From the NCBI GenBank assembly GCA_029569255.1, contig JAKQUO010000028.1:99904-163903 (forward strand): 64,000 nt of DNA. The letters are read 5' to 3'. This document shows, piece after piece, positions 1 to 8,609 of this stretch. The notes beneath the pieces were generated by a model that saw only the letters and a program-made list of their open reading frames with translations, was not told the DNA's origin and made no database searches. The translations under genes and the position numbers were made by a program. Source of the stretch: Acidobacteriota bacterium. Its GTDB lineage: Bacteria > Acidobacteriota > Aminicenantia > Aminicenantales > Saccharicenantaceae. Each line of letters starts with the position of its first letter. The first letter of the stretch is position 1.

Positions 1-1
1 C

Positions 2-532
2 GAGGTCGCGGCCCTGGCCGGGATGGAGGTCCCGGTCCGGCCGGACTCCCACGAGGGCGGGGTCACCGAGGCCGTGGCCCGCTTCCTCGAGCCCATGGTC
101 GTCGACGTCCGGCCGGCCCCGGGGTCGGCCAACTATTATTTCTACCAGCACGACACGGGCCAGGTCCTGTTCTGCATCACGCCCAGCCCCAGCGTCTGGG
201 GCATGGACACCCGCGAGACGAGCGCCTTCCTGCCGATGGTCGCCAACCGCATGGTCGGGATCATGCCGCGGCTGCGGAACCTCCGCGTCCGGCGGACGTG
301 GCGGGGCCTCTACCCGATGACGCCGGACGGCTTTCCCATCGTCGGCTGGGACCGGGCCCTCGAAGGCCACCTGCTGGCCGTGGGCATGTGCGGCCAGGGG
401 TTCATGCTCGGCCCGGGGCTGGGCGAGCTGATGTGCCGCATGGTCCTCGGGAAGGCCGGCGAACAGGACCAGGAAACGCTCTCTTACCTCAGCCCCTACC
501 GCGAGTTCGAGGGCCAGGAAAAGCTGAAGTAG
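2..532 (+). CDS. FAD-dependent oxidoreductase (DAO family), C-terminal part
   Basis: The gene is open at the left edge, so only about 176 C-terminal residues are present. The segment around NYYFYQHDTGQVLFCITP and the later GLYPMTPDGFPIVGWD and GHLLAVGMCGQGFMLGPGLGELM match the C-terminal half of DAO-family flavoproteins (glycine/sarcosine oxidase, D-amino acid dehydrogenase). There the last segment (G-x-G-Q-G-F, then G-P-G-x-G) closes over the FAD. The Rossmann dinucleotide-binding N-terminus lies outside the window, so the substrate cannot be judged. An in-frame ATG at 23 is internal to the domain and is unlikely to be the true start. The next gene is on the opposite strand and converges, 52 bases away. 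Confidence 0.8.
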   Translation, partial: EVAALAGMEVPVRPDSHEGGVTEAVARFLEPMVVDVRPAPGSANYYFYQHDTGQVLFCITPSPSVWGMDTRETSAFLPMVANRMVGIMPRLRNLRVRRTWRGLYPMTPDGFPIVGWDRALEGHLLAVGMCGQGFMLGPGLGELMCRMVLGKAGEQDQETLSYLSPYREFEGQEKLK

Positions 533-584
533 GCCGCCCGGGCCTTTCCCTTCGTCCCGACCGTCGAAGCCGGCGGGACGGCGC

Positions 585-1250
585 TCACCCGAAGACGAGC
601 CGGCCGAAGAACTCGGGCCGGTGGAAATCGGGGGCCGGCGTCTCGACCGGGCTCCAGGCGCCGTAATGCGGGACCTCGGTCTCGTCGCCGCACTTGTAGA
701 AATTGGCCGCCGCGCGATGCCCCGTCCGGATGTCCTGGCCGTAGAGCCTGCGGAAAAGCGCCAAGGGGACGCGGTATTCGAGGCTCCATTCCTCCGCGCC
801 GTGCTCGCCGTCGACGGGCCCGGGGACGGCGGCCGAGACCTCGAAGCCGGCCAGGTCCTCGGGCCACAGGGGTTTCCGGCGGGACCGGTCGGGCCCGAAA
901 GCGGCGAGCAGGGCGCCCGCGGCGTTCGTCTCGAAGTTGACGTAGCCGAGGCGCTTCTCAGGGAACATGTCGACGAAGAACTCGACGCAGCTGTCCTTGT
1001 AAACGGGGTCTTGGAACCTCGTGTAGCGGACCCTGGCCCGTGGCTCGCCGACCACGAACCGGACGTAGAGGAACGCCGGCGTCCATCCCAGCCGGGCCTC
1101 GACCTTGGGGCGGTAGCCGTTGTCGAGCCAGAGGTAGTGGCCGACGGACAGGGCCGGCAGGCCCGCCCACGGGGCGTCAGGCCCGCCCGGCCGGAAGTCG
1201 GCGGCAAGCGGCGCGACCGTATAGGAGGGGCGCTCCGGACCGGCGCTCAC
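585..1250 (-). CDS. CBM9-like carbohydrate-binding family protein
   Basis: A 221-residue protein with no obvious signal peptide. The segments LWLDNGYRPKVEARLGWTPAFLYVRFVVGE, then VYKDSCVEFFVD and GYVNFETNAAGALLAAFG, follow the beta-sandwich of the family 9 carbohydrate-binding / DOMON-like group, in which the D-S-C-V-E-F-F strand is characteristic. The start is a GTG at 1250 that overlaps the TGA of the upstream hexosaminidase gene in a GTGA tetranucleotide, so translation is probably coupled. Being co-made with a GH20 enzyme suggests a role in handling hexosamine-containing glycans; this role is inferred. Proteins of this type often lack a proven function. Confidence 0.75.
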   Translation of the reverse strand: MSAGPERPSYTVAPLAADFRPGGPDAPWAGLPALSVGHYLWLDNGYRPKVEARLGWTPAFLYVRFVVGEPRARVRYTRFQDPVYKDSCVEFFVDMFPEKRLGYVNFETNAAGALLAAFGPDRSRRKPLWPEDLAGFEVSAAVPGPVDGEHGAEEWSLEYRVPLALFRRLYGQDIRTGHRAAANFYKCGDETEVPHYGAWSPVETPAPDFHRPEFFGRLVFG

Positions 1251-3331
1251 TTGACGGCTCCCGCGCAGGCCCGGACGAGCTTGGCGACCGGTTCAACGAC
1301 GGCGAGCTCGGCGTGGGCGGCGGTCCGGCCCGCGTCCGTCAGGACCTCGGTCTTGGCCTCGACCCAGGCCGCCGGCCGGCCTTCGCCCTTGGACAGGACG
1401 CTCAGGGCCTCGAGGCCGGCTTCGCAGGACCGGGCCAGGCCGAGCGACAGCGGCTCGATCTCGCGCAGGGCCGGCGAGGCGGCCAGCAGGGCCAGGACCC
1501 GGGGATGGTTGTCCTTCCAGGCCGTCAGGGCCCGGCCGAGGGCCGCCCCGAGGACCGGATCTCGGCTGGCGAGATAGCGGTCCACGGCCCTGGAGAAGTC
1601 CCAGGCTTCGAGCGACTCGGGCGCGCAGGCGTCGACGAACCGGGTCAGCGGCGACAGCGACGTGTAGGCCGCCTGGCCATGCCGCTTGTAGCCCTCGAGC
1701 GGCTCCACGGCCTGGGCCAAGAGCTCGAGCGGCTCGATCGCCGGGCCCCCCGCGAGCCGCCTCAGGAGCAGGCCCCGGTTCTTGATGTGGAGGAGGCCCA
1801 GCTCCTCGAGCTCGATGCTGATCCGGCCGAGGCGGCGGTACACGTCGTCGACGTCGCGGACGGAGGCGGGCGACCAGAGCCGCTCGGCGATGGCCGCCGT
1901 GCGGGGCCAGATCCGGGAGTCGATCGTCTCGGGGGTCACGAGCTCGGCCCACATCGTCGCCTCGCCGCCCAGGACGAGGGCCTTCTGGCTCTCGTCGAGC
2001 GGCGAATCCGCGGGCACCGGGTCGTTGAGGTAGTGGAACGCCGCCGATTGGCACAGGTCGATGTAGTAGCCGTTGGACAGGATGCCCCGGTAGCCTTTCC
2101 GGGCCGCTTCGACCAGGGACTGCGGCCCGCGCCAGGAATGGATGACGGTGTCCTTCGGGAGGTCCGGCTGGAAGATCTCGTCCCAGCCGACCGCCTTCTT
2201 GCCGTGCTTGGCCAGGAGCTTGAGCAGGCGCTTGTTGAAATAGGCCTGGAGGGCGGCGTTGTCGGCGATGCCGTTCTTCCTCTTGAAGGCCTGGATCTCC
2301 GGATTGGCGTCCCACTGACGGCCCTCGACCTCGTCGCCGCCGATGTGGACGTAGGGGTCGGGGAAGAGGCCGGCCATCTCCTTGAAGAAGGCGTCGAGGA
2401 AGGGATAGACCCTCTCGTCGGCGGGGTTGAAGGCCGGCCCGAAGACGCCGAACCTGCGCTCGATGGCGTACGAGCCGGGTGCGCTCGAATACTGGGGATA
2501 GGCGACGAACCAGCTGGTCGAGTGGCCGGGGAGGTCGAACTCGGGCATGACCCGGATGCGGCGGTCGGCGGCGTATTCGACGACCTCCCGGACCTGGGCC
2601 TGGGTGTAGAACATCCCGTCCGAGCCGAGCTGGTGGAGCTTGGGGAAGACCTTGGACTCGACCCGGAAGCCCTGGTCCTCGGTCAGGTGCCAGTGGAGGA
2701 CGTTCATCTTGACCGCGGCCATGGCGTCGAGGTTCCGCTTGACGACGTCGACGGGCTGGAAGTGGCGCCCGGCGTCGATGAGCAGCCCCCGCCAGGTGAA
2801 GCGGGGCCGGTCGACGACGGAGACGCACGGGAAATAGTAGCCCGCCTCGTCCGCGCTCAGGAGCTGGAGCAGGGTCTCGAGCCCGCGGAGGACGCCGATG
2901 TCGGTCTTGGCGGCGAGGGCGACCCTGGCCGGCTCGACCGTGAGCGAGTAGGACTCGTCCTCGTTCGGCGCGAGCGCGCCGGCGCGTTCGAAGGCGTAGC
3001 GGACGCCGCCATCGCCGGCCGGGTCCTGGGCGGCCAGGAAGTCCTGCCTGAGGAACAGGCCCGTGCGCCCGGCCAGGCGCGACATGAAGCGGGCGGCCGC
3101 CCTGAAGGCCCGGCCCGAGGCCGGCGCGGGGCCGCCGATGGTCAGGCCCTCGTCGACGCGGAAGCGGCCTTCGCCGGCGGCGACGCCGGCCGGAACGGGC
3201 ATCAGCGAGAGGACACCGTCGGGCGGCCCGGCCGCGGCGGCGGGAGGCGCCGCCGCGCCGAGGAGAAAGAACGCGGCCAGAACGGCCGGGATGAATCGCC
3301 CGCCGGATCCGATGATCGATTTCCGGGCCAT
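1247..3331 (-). CDS. beta-N-acetylhexosaminidase (GH20)
   Basis: A 694-residue exported glycoside hydrolase that removes terminal N-acetylglucosamine or N-acetylgalactosamine by substrate-assisted catalysis. It has an N-terminal signal peptide, a GH20b-like domain (about 45-185) and a TIM barrel beginning near FTWRGLLIDAGRHF. The catalytic pair lies in VHIGGDEVEG (D333/E334), and other family motifs include HWHLTEDQGFR and PGHSTSW. The ATG at 3331 is chosen because GAGGAGG lies just upstream; longer readings toward 3469 have no such site and would displace the signal peptide. The downstream CBM9-like gene overlaps its stop by four bases. The C-terminal region of about 170 residues is helical and less conserved. 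Confidence 0.92.
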   Translation of the reverse strand: MARKSIIGSGGRFIPAVLAAFFLLGAAAPPAAAAGPPDGVLSLMPVPAGVAAGEGRFRVDEGLTIGGPAPASGRAFRAAARFMSRLAGRTGLFLRQDFLAAQDPAGDGGVRYAFERAGALAPNEDESYSLTVEPARVALAAKTDIGVLRGLETLLQLLSADEAGYYFPCVSVVDRPRFTWRGLLIDAGRHFQPVDVVKRNLDAMAAVKMNVLHWHLTEDQGFRVESKVFPKLHQLGSDGMFYTQAQVREVVEYAADRRIRVMPEFDLPGHSTSWFVAYPQYSSAPGSYAIERRFGVFGPAFNPADERVYPFLDAFFKEMAGLFPDPYVHIGGDEVEGRQWDANPEIQAFKRKNGIADNAALQAYFNKRLLKLLAKHGKKAVGWDEIFQPDLPKDTVIHSWRGPQSLVEAARKGYRGILSNGYYIDLCQSAAFHYLNDPVPADSPLDESQKALVLGGEATMWAELVTPETIDSRIWPRTAAIAERLWSPASVRDVDDVYRRLGRISIELEELGLLHIKNRGLLLRRLAGGPAIEPLELLAQAVEPLEGYKRHGQAAYTSLSPLTRFVDACAPESLEAWDFSRAVDRYLASRDPVLGAALGRALTAWKDNHPRVLALLAASPALREIEPLSLGLARSCEAGLEALSVLSKGEGRPAAWVEAKTEVLTDAGRTAAHAELAVVEPVAKLVRACAGAVK

Positions 3332-3365
3332 GGTCCCTCCTCTGAGTCCGGGGATCGAGAGACCT

Positions 3366-3394
3366 TTTATAGCACAGAGACGAGGCCCGGTGAA
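3366..3394 (-). promoter_or_regulatory. putative promoter of the GH20 operon
   Basis: On the minus strand, TTCACC (3394-3389) is followed after 17 bases by TATAAA (3371-3366). TGC directly before the -10 forms an extended -10. The predicted start leaves a leader of about 28 bases before the GH20 ATG at 3331. Confidence 0.55.
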
Positions 3395-3565
3395 GGGCCG
3401 CCGGGCTCGGCCGGCGACCTTCTCCACGACGATGGTCAGGTTCGAGGCCGGGGCGGCGACGGCGCCCACCGCGGCCAGGAAGGGGGGGCGGTCATGTCCG
3501 CCTCCCTTCGCGACGGTCCGGCGCCGCGGGGTCTCGACGACGCGGCGCTCTCGTTTGAAGTGACG

Positions 3566-4090
3566 TCACCGGTCCGGGAAAAGTCCCTTGAGGACCTTCA
3601 GGGAGTCCGGCAGAAGGTCGGCCGGGCCGACCGACTCCCACTCCGCGTAGGCGAAGCGCCACTCCCCCGTCGCGTCCTTGCGGAGATCGAGCCGGAACCG
3701 GTAGCACTCGCCGCCGACCCGGACGAGCTTGCGCAGGGCCTCGGCCGCGCCGTGCGAGAGCGCGACCTCGCAGCCGACCTCGGCCCGGCCGTCGGCGACC
3801 TCTTCGGGCCTGACGCCGAGGACGTGGACGACGACGCCCCGGCAGCGGTCCAGATAGCCGGCGACGAGGCGCACCGCCCCGTCCCTGTCCCGGCCCTCGA
3901 AGTCCCGGTAGTCGGCGGCGAAAAGCCCGGCCAGGCCGTCGATGTCCCTCTTCTCGGCCAGCGAAGCGGCCCGCTCGATGAGCTTACGGATCCGGCCCTC
4001 CTCGGACGCGCGGCCGCAGGCGCCGGCGAGGAGGCCGGCCGCGACGGCCGCGAGCGAGAGGGCCGTGAAGCGCCGGGCGGCCGGGCTCAT
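3566..4090 (-). CDS. small lipoprotein with NTF2/SnoaL-like fold
   Basis: A 174-residue protein beginning with a short signal peptide that ends in the lipobox LAGAC, so it is probably a lipid-anchored envelope protein. The rest (IRKLIERAASLAEKRDIDGLAGLFAADYRDFEGRD, then a C-terminal WRFAYAEWESV strand) has the helix-helix-strand layout of NTF2/SnoaL-like proteins that carry no catalytic signature. The start at 4090 overlaps the stop of the upstream DUF2207 gene as ATGA, so the two are co-translated and may act together in the membrane. The fold is inferred from pattern, not from a search, and no function is assigned. Confidence 0.75.
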   Translation of the reverse strand: MSPAARRFTALSLAAVAAGLLAGACGRASEEGRIRKLIERAASLAEKRDIDGLAGLFAADYRDFEGRDRDGAVRLVAGYLDRCRGVVVHVLGVRPEEVADGRAEVGCEVALSHGAAEALRKLVRVGGECYRFRLDLRKDATGEWRFAYAEWESVGPADLLPDSLKVLKGLFPDR

Positions 4091-5949
4091 CCGGCCCCGC
4101 CTCCCCCCCCGCCTCCTCCGCCTCCCCCGCCGCCGCTGAAGCCGCCGCCTCCCCCGGACGAGTAGTGGGCGGCCGAGGCGCTGGCCTGGGAGATGGCCGC
4201 GGCCGCGTGCCCGATGCTGCCGATGACGCGCTCGAGAGCGCCGCCGGCGAGGGCGCCGGGGTGGCCGAAGCCGGCGTACCAGACGGGCGCCGCCGCCCGC
4301 TCGTCCCGGAGGATCGCGGGCAGCGTCTTCAGTATCTTCTTGGCGTTCCCGAAGAGGATGCCGTAGACGAGATAGCGCTCCCAGAGCTTGTAGGCTTCGG
4401 GCGGGACCTCCTCGAAGTCGGAGAAGTCGTCGAGGAAGCGCTTGAGCCCCTTCCAGCCCTCGTTCTCGCGGGCCCAGAACATCGTCCGCCTTTTCAAGGT
4501 CGGGATGAGGGCCAGGCCGAGGATGAGCAGGACCGGGCTCAAGGTCAGGATGGCCGCGGGAAGCGTGGCGGCGTAGAAGCGGTTGCGGGCCCGGACGCTC
4601 TCCGGCTCGAGCAGGCCCAGGGCCTGGCCCTCTTTTCGGACCGCCTTGGTCCATTTCTGGTACCAGGACTGGAACTTCTGGGGGTTCTTCCTGAGATAAT
4701 CCTGGAGCTGGCCGACCGTGAAGGACGCCCCGACCGTCATCCAACCGGCCCGCTCCTCGTAGAGAAAGTCGAGGAGGTCCCGCTCGTACGGTCGGAGCTC
4801 CGGCGCCCGGGCCGGGTCCCGCTTGAGCGTGACCGTCGTCTCGACCTTCTCCTTCGGGCCGAGAAGCCCCCTCTTCTCGACGGTCCGGTCGTCCAACTCC
4901 AGGAAGCCGCGCCGGGCCAGGTCGAAGACGGTGGCCGTGAAGGCGGCCGGGGTGACGGCGCGGCCCTCCCGCATGAGGGTCTGGACGAGGGCCGGAGACC
5001 GGTCGGCCGGAAGGTCGCGGACGTACTCCGGCAGGCCCTCGAAACGGTAGTCCTTGCCGACCTCGGCCCAGACGCGGAAGAAAATGAAGAGCCACAGGAG
5101 CGGGCCGGCGATCTGCCAGACGCCCCAGACGCCGAGGCCCTTCAGGAACGCGCGGCGGACGGCCTCGGTCCGCGCCCGGCGCCGGGACTCGGCGGCCCGG
5201 GCGGCGCGGACGCGCTCGACGGTCGAATCGACGTAGCTCTTCTCCTCGGCCCGGATGCCGGCCAGATCGAGCCTGTCGGAGGGCACGCCGGCGACCAGCC
5301 CGTTGGGCCAGACGACCCGGACCTCGAAGAACTGGCGGGCCGCGAGCTCGGGCGAGGAGAACCGGGCCGTCCGCTCGTCGACGACCTCGGCCCAGCCGGT
5401 GAGCGGGCCGTGGCCCCAGACGAGGAGGTCCGACCGGGCGGCGACCGGCCCCGGCAGCGTGACATTGACCTGGACATTCCGGGCCGGACGGTCCCACCCG
5501 TCTCCGACGGCCTGCCAGTAGAGCTCGGTCGCGTCCCGGTAGGTCGTGATGCCGCCGCTGACCTTGTAGCTGATGTGAAAGGTCCGCCGCTCGTCCTTGG
5601 CCGAATAGAACCACTTGGCCTTGAACTCGCCGCCGCTCTCCGCGGTCTCCGCCCGCAGCGCCCCGCCCTTCTCGTCGGTCACGGAGAAGCCGGAGACGGC
5701 GATGTCGCGCCGGACGCCCTGACGCTCGACCCGCGTCGGGATGGCGACGAAGGCGTAGCTGAACCGCCCCTGGAACTCGAAGGTCCTGTGCTCGTCCACG
5801 GTGAACGCGCCGTCGGGCTCGACGGCGATGTCGATCCGGACCTCGGGGAAATAGTAGGTCTTGTCCGCGGCCGAGGCGGCCTGGGCCGCCAGGGCCAGCA
5901 ACGCCCCGGCGACGGCCGCCGCCCGGGCCTTCCTTCCGTGTTCGCGCAT
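4087..5949 (-). CDS. DUF2207 family membrane protein with Gly-rich tail
   Basis: A 620-residue protein with a signal peptide, an extracytoplasmic beta-rich N-terminal domain (DKTYYFPEVRIDIAVEPDGAFTVDE onward) typical of DUF2207, a membrane segment near GVWGVWQIAGPLLWLFIFFRVW and a second one near LPAAILTLSPVLLILGLAL. A soluble domain between them contains a winged-helix-like stretch (FDLARRGFLELDDR). The C-terminus is an almost pure glycine run (GGGGFSGGGGG...), which is common in this family. The ATG at 5949 is chosen because a signal peptide follows immediately and AAGGGG lies upstream. The next gene overlaps by ATGA. The family's molecular function is not known. Confidence 0.85.
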   Translation of the reverse strand: MREHGRKARAAAVAGALLALAAQAASAADKTYYFPEVRIDIAVEPDGAFTVDEHRTFEFQGRFSYAFVAIPTRVERQGVRRDIAVSGFSVTDEKGGALRAETAESGGEFKAKWFYSAKDERRTFHISYKVSGGITTYRDATELYWQAVGDGWDRPARNVQVNVTLPGPVAARSDLLVWGHGPLTGWAEVVDERTARFSSPELAARQFFEVRVVWPNGLVAGVPSDRLDLAGIRAEEKSYVDSTVERVRAARAAESRRRARTEAVRRAFLKGLGVWGVWQIAGPLLWLFIFFRVWAEVGKDYRFEGLPEYVRDLPADRSPALVQTLMREGRAVTPAAFTATVFDLARRGFLELDDRTVEKRGLLGPKEKVETTVTLKRDPARAPELRPYERDLLDFLYEERAGWMTVGASFTVGQLQDYLRKNPQKFQSWYQKWTKAVRKEGQALGLLEPESVRARNRFYAATLPAAILTLSPVLLILGLALIPTLKRRTMFWARENEGWKGLKRFLDDFSDFEEVPPEAYKLWERYLVYGILFGNAKKILKTLPAILRDERAAAPVWYAGFGHPGALAGGALERVIGSIGHAAAAISQASASAAHYSSGGGGGFSGGGGGGGGGGGGGAG

Positions 5950-6033
5950 CGCCTCAGCGCCCCTTTCCCGCGGCCGCGCCCTTCGGCTTGCCCGGGGGAA
6001 GCCGGGCTTCCCCGCCTCGGGCGGCAAGCGTCC

Positions 6034-6062
6034 ACTTTAGGCCAGGGAGAGCAAAAAAGCAA
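6034..6062 (-). promoter_or_regulatory. putative promoter of the DUF2207 operon
   Basis: Minus strand TTGCTT (6062-6057), a 17-base spacer, then TAAAGT (6039-6034). The predicted transcript starts near 6027, about 78 bases before the DUF2207 ATG. Confidence 0.45.
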
Positions 6063-6075
6063 GGCCGCCGGGGGC

Positions 6076-6435
6076 TCATTCCCGGCCGTTCCGGCCGCCG
6101 AAGATGTGGTCCATCAGGGCGAACTCGGCCTCCGGATCGAGGCCTTCGAACCGCAGCCCGGCCTCGAAAACATCCCGGCCGTAGAGCTCGCGGACCCAGC
6201 GGACCTCGGCCACGGCCCGGAACCTCTTGCGCGTCCGGCCCAGGGTGATGTCCAGCCGCACCCGCGTCCCCGGCTCGAGGGGGGCGGCGGTCATGAGCCG
6301 GACGCCCCCCAGCGAGATGTCGCGGGTCAGGGAATGGTAGACCGTCGGCTCCCCCGGCCTGACCTCGCCGGTCATCAGGCACACGGCGACCTTGTTCTCC
6401 TCGGCGATGCGGACGTCGCGGCGCCTGTCTCTCAC
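6076..6435 (-). CDS. PilZ domain protein (c-di-GMP receptor-like)
   Basis: A 119-residue single-domain protein. The two parts of the PilZ cyclic-di-GMP binding signature are visible: an N-terminal arginine cluster (RDRRRDVR) and D-I-S-L-G-G about 30 residues later, followed by the barrel strands and the family's GLRFEGLDPE near the end. It probably senses c-di-GMP in the cytoplasm. An HD-GYP protein, a class that includes c-di-GMP phosphodiesterases, is encoded at 52.8 kb in the same window. The start is a GTG without a clear ribosome site. A better-placed ATG with GGAGG (6500) lies in another frame, so the 5' end is uncertain. Confidence 0.82.
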   Translation of the reverse strand: MRDRRRDVRIAEENKVAVCLMTGEVRPGEPTVYHSLTRDISLGGVRLMTAAPLEPGTRVRLDITLGRTRKRFRAVAEVRWVRELYGRDVFEAGLRFEGLDPEAEFALMDHIFGGRNGRE

Positions 6436-6575
6436 GGCGCGCCCCCGTCCGTCCGGGGCCGTCCCCGGCCGGCCGCCGCGCCATCCGTTTCGAATCTCAT
6501 CGTCCTCCCGCCCGACGGTCCGCGTCCCGCCTCAGGCCGTCTTTTTAGTCGGCCCGGGACGCGCCGGGACGGACT

Positions 6576-6604
6576 TTGACATTTCTCCCCTCCGGGCGTA
6601 GGAT
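6576..6604 (+). promoter_or_regulatory. promoter of the acyl-CoA ligase gene
   Basis: A consensus -35 TTGACA (6576-6581), a 17-base spacer and -10 TAGGAT (6599-6604) lie 30 bases before the start at 6635. The AAAAGGAGCG ribosome site lies between them. Confidence 0.75.
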
Positions 6605-6634
6605 TCGGAGATTCTCCCGAAAAGGAGCGCGCGC

Positions 6635-8554
6635 ATGCCCGAACGAACGCTGCCTGAGCTCTTCGAGACGAGCGTCGGGGCCTTTCCCGGCAACGTCCTC
6701 ATCTGGGAAAAGACCGGCGGGCGCTACGTGCCGACGACCTACAGCGAGATGGGGCCCCTCGTCGAACGCTTCGCGGCCGGGCTCCTGAGCCTCGGGCTGG
6801 CCAAGGCCGACCGGGCCGCCCTCATCGCCGAGGGCCGGCGCGACTGGATCGTCGCCGAGCTGGGCATGCTTTCGATCGGCGCGATCAATGTCCCGCTCTC
6901 GATCAAGCTCGAGGAGCTTTCCGAGCTCAAGTTCAGGCTGGCCCATTCCGGCTGCCGCCTGGCCGTCGTCTCGAGATCGCAGCTGCCGAAGCTCCGCCGG
7001 ATCAAGCCCGACCTCGCCGACCTGGCCACGGTCGTCGTCCTGGACGACGTCGGAACGCTCGAGGCCGACGAGATCGCGGCGGCGGAGGTCCTGCGGCGGG
7101 GCGAGGAGCTCTTGAGGGTCCGGCCCGACGCCGTGGCCGCGGCCCGGGCCGCCTTGAAAGGATCCGATCCGGCCAATATCTGCTATACGTCCGGGACGAC
7201 GGCCGACCCCAAGGGCATCGTCCTGACCCACCGGAACTACACGGCCAACATCGAGCAGTCCCGGGCCCTCGTCGACTGCCCGGAGCACTACGTCTGCCTG
7301 CTCATACTGCCGTGGGACCACAGCTTCTGCCATACCTGCGGCATCTACTCGGTCATGAAGAGCGGCGCGGCCATGGCCGCCGTCGAGGCGGGCCGGACCG
7401 GCCTGGAGACGCTCCGGAACATCCCGCTCAACATCAAGGAGGTGCGGCCGCACATCCTGCTCTCCGTCCCCGCCCTGGCCAAGAGCTTCCGCAAGAGCAT
7501 CGAGAAGGGGATCAAGGAGAAGGGCCCGAAGGTCGAGGCCCTGTTCAAGCGGGCCCTGGCCCTGGCCGTTGACTACAACGGCGACGGCTGGAACAGGGGC
7601 CGCGGCCTGCGGAAGCTGAAAAAGCCCCTCTGCGCGCTCTACGACAAGCTGCTCTTCAGCAAGGTCCGGCGGAGCTTCGGGGGCCGCCTGGAGCTCTTCG
7701 TCGGCGGCGGGGCCCTGCTCGACGTCGACATGCAGCGTTTTTTCTACGCCCTGGGCATTCCCATGCTCCAGGGCTACGGGCTGACCGAGGCCGCGCCGGT
7801 CATCTCGGCCAACAGCCTCAAGGCCCACAAGCTCGGCTCCTCGGGCCGCCTCGCGCCCGGGATCGAGCTGCGGATATGCGACGACGCCGGCCGCGACCTC
7901 CCGGCGGGACGGAGCGGCGAGATCGTCGTCCGCGGCGAGAACGTCATGGCCGGCTATTGGAAGAACGACAAGGCGACCGGCGAGGCCCTCCGCGACGGCT
8001 GGCTCCACACGGGCGACCTCGGCTACCTCGACGAGGACGGCTTTCTCTACGTCCTCGGCCGGATGAAGAGCTTGCTCATCGGGAGCGACGGCGAGAAGTT
8101 CAGCCCGGAGGCCATCGAGGAGGCCCTGACCGAGACGTCCCCGTTCATCGAGCAGGTCATGCTCTACAACTGCCAGTCCCTCTACACCGTGGCTCTGGTC
8201 GTCCCGGACAAGGGGGCCCTGCTCGGCGCGCTCCGGGCGAAGGGCCTCAGCCCCCGGACGCCCGAAGGCCAGGAGGAGGCCCTGCGGCTCCTGGAGGGCG
8301 GGATCGCCTCGTTCCGCGAGGGCGGCCGCCACGCCGGGGTCTTCCCGGCCCGCTGGCTGCCGGCCGCCCTGGCCGTCTTGGGCGAGCCCTTCACCGAGCA
8401 GAACCGCTTCCTCAATTCGACCATGAAGATGGTCCGGGACCGCATCGCCGACCATTACCGCGGCCGCCTCGACCACCTCTTCACGCCCGAAGGCAAGGAC
8501 ATCCTCAACCCCCAGAACCGGACGATCGTCAGCCGGTTCGAGGGGCCGGATTGA
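6635..8554 (+). CDS. long-chain acyl-CoA synthetase (AMP-binding)
   Basis: A 639-residue adenylate-forming enzyme that activates a fatty acid with ATP and CoA. The phosphate-binding motif is YTSGTTADPKGIVLTHRNY (about 187-205), the A5 motif is QGYGLTEAAP, and the A7/A8 hinge is GDLGYLDEDGFLYVLGRMKSLL, followed by the C-terminal lid with SDGEKFSPEAIEE. Length and the extended linker between motifs fit the long-chain (FAA1/FadD15-like) group rather than acetyl-CoA synthetase. The lid lacks the usual terminal P-x-T-x-x-x-K-x-x-R form; NRFLNSTMKMVRDRI occupies that place. It has its own promoter and no functional partner beside it. Confidence 0.9.
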   Translation: MPERTLPELFETSVGAFPGNVLIWEKTGGRYVPTTYSEMGPLVERFAAGLLSLGLAKADRAALIAEGRRDWIVAELGMLSIGAINVPLSIKLEELSELKFRLAHSGCRLAVVSRSQLPKLRRIKPDLADLATVVVLDDVGTLEADEIAAAEVLRRGEELLRVRPDAVAAARAALKGSDPANICYTSGTTADPKGIVLTHRNYTANIEQSRALVDCPEHYVCLLILPWDHSFCHTCGIYSVMKSGAAMAAVEAGRTGLETLRNIPLNIKEVRPHILLSVPALAKSFRKSIEKGIKEKGPKVEALFKRALALAVDYNGDGWNRGRGLRKLKKPLCALYDKLLFSKVRRSFGGRLELFVGGGALLDVDMQRFFYALGIPMLQGYGLTEAAPVISANSLKAHKLGSSGRLAPGIELRICDDAGRDLPAGRSGEIVVRGENVMAGYWKNDKATGEALRDGWLHTGDLGYLDEDGFLYVLGRMKSLLIGSDGEKFSPEAIEEALTETSPFIEQVMLYNCQSLYTVALVVPDKGALLGALRAKGLSPRTPEGQEEALRLLEGGIASFREGGRHAGVFPARWLPAALAVLGEPFTEQNRFLNSTMKMVRDRIADHYRGRLDHLFTPEGKDILNPQNRTIVSRFEGPD

Positions 8555-8580
8555 CAATCCGCCGGCGATTGCGGTAAGAA
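8551..8580 (+). promoter_or_regulatory. promoter of the Gfo/Idh operon
   Basis: TTGACA (8551-8556) overlaps the stop codon of the acyl-CoA ligase. It is followed by an 18-base spacer and TAAGAA (8575-8580), 30 bases before the ATG at 8610. Confidence 0.6.
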
Positions 8581-8609
8581 GGTCCCAGCCTGAAGAGGAG
8601 GTTCGCGAC

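Noticed and set aside
1040..4165. A 1041-codon open frame on the plus strand antisense to the hexosaminidase
   Set aside because: It lies opposite well-supported genes, is low in complexity (Arg, Gly, Pro, Ala, Asp, Glu), and has no motif or ribosome site. It is a side effect of high GC content.
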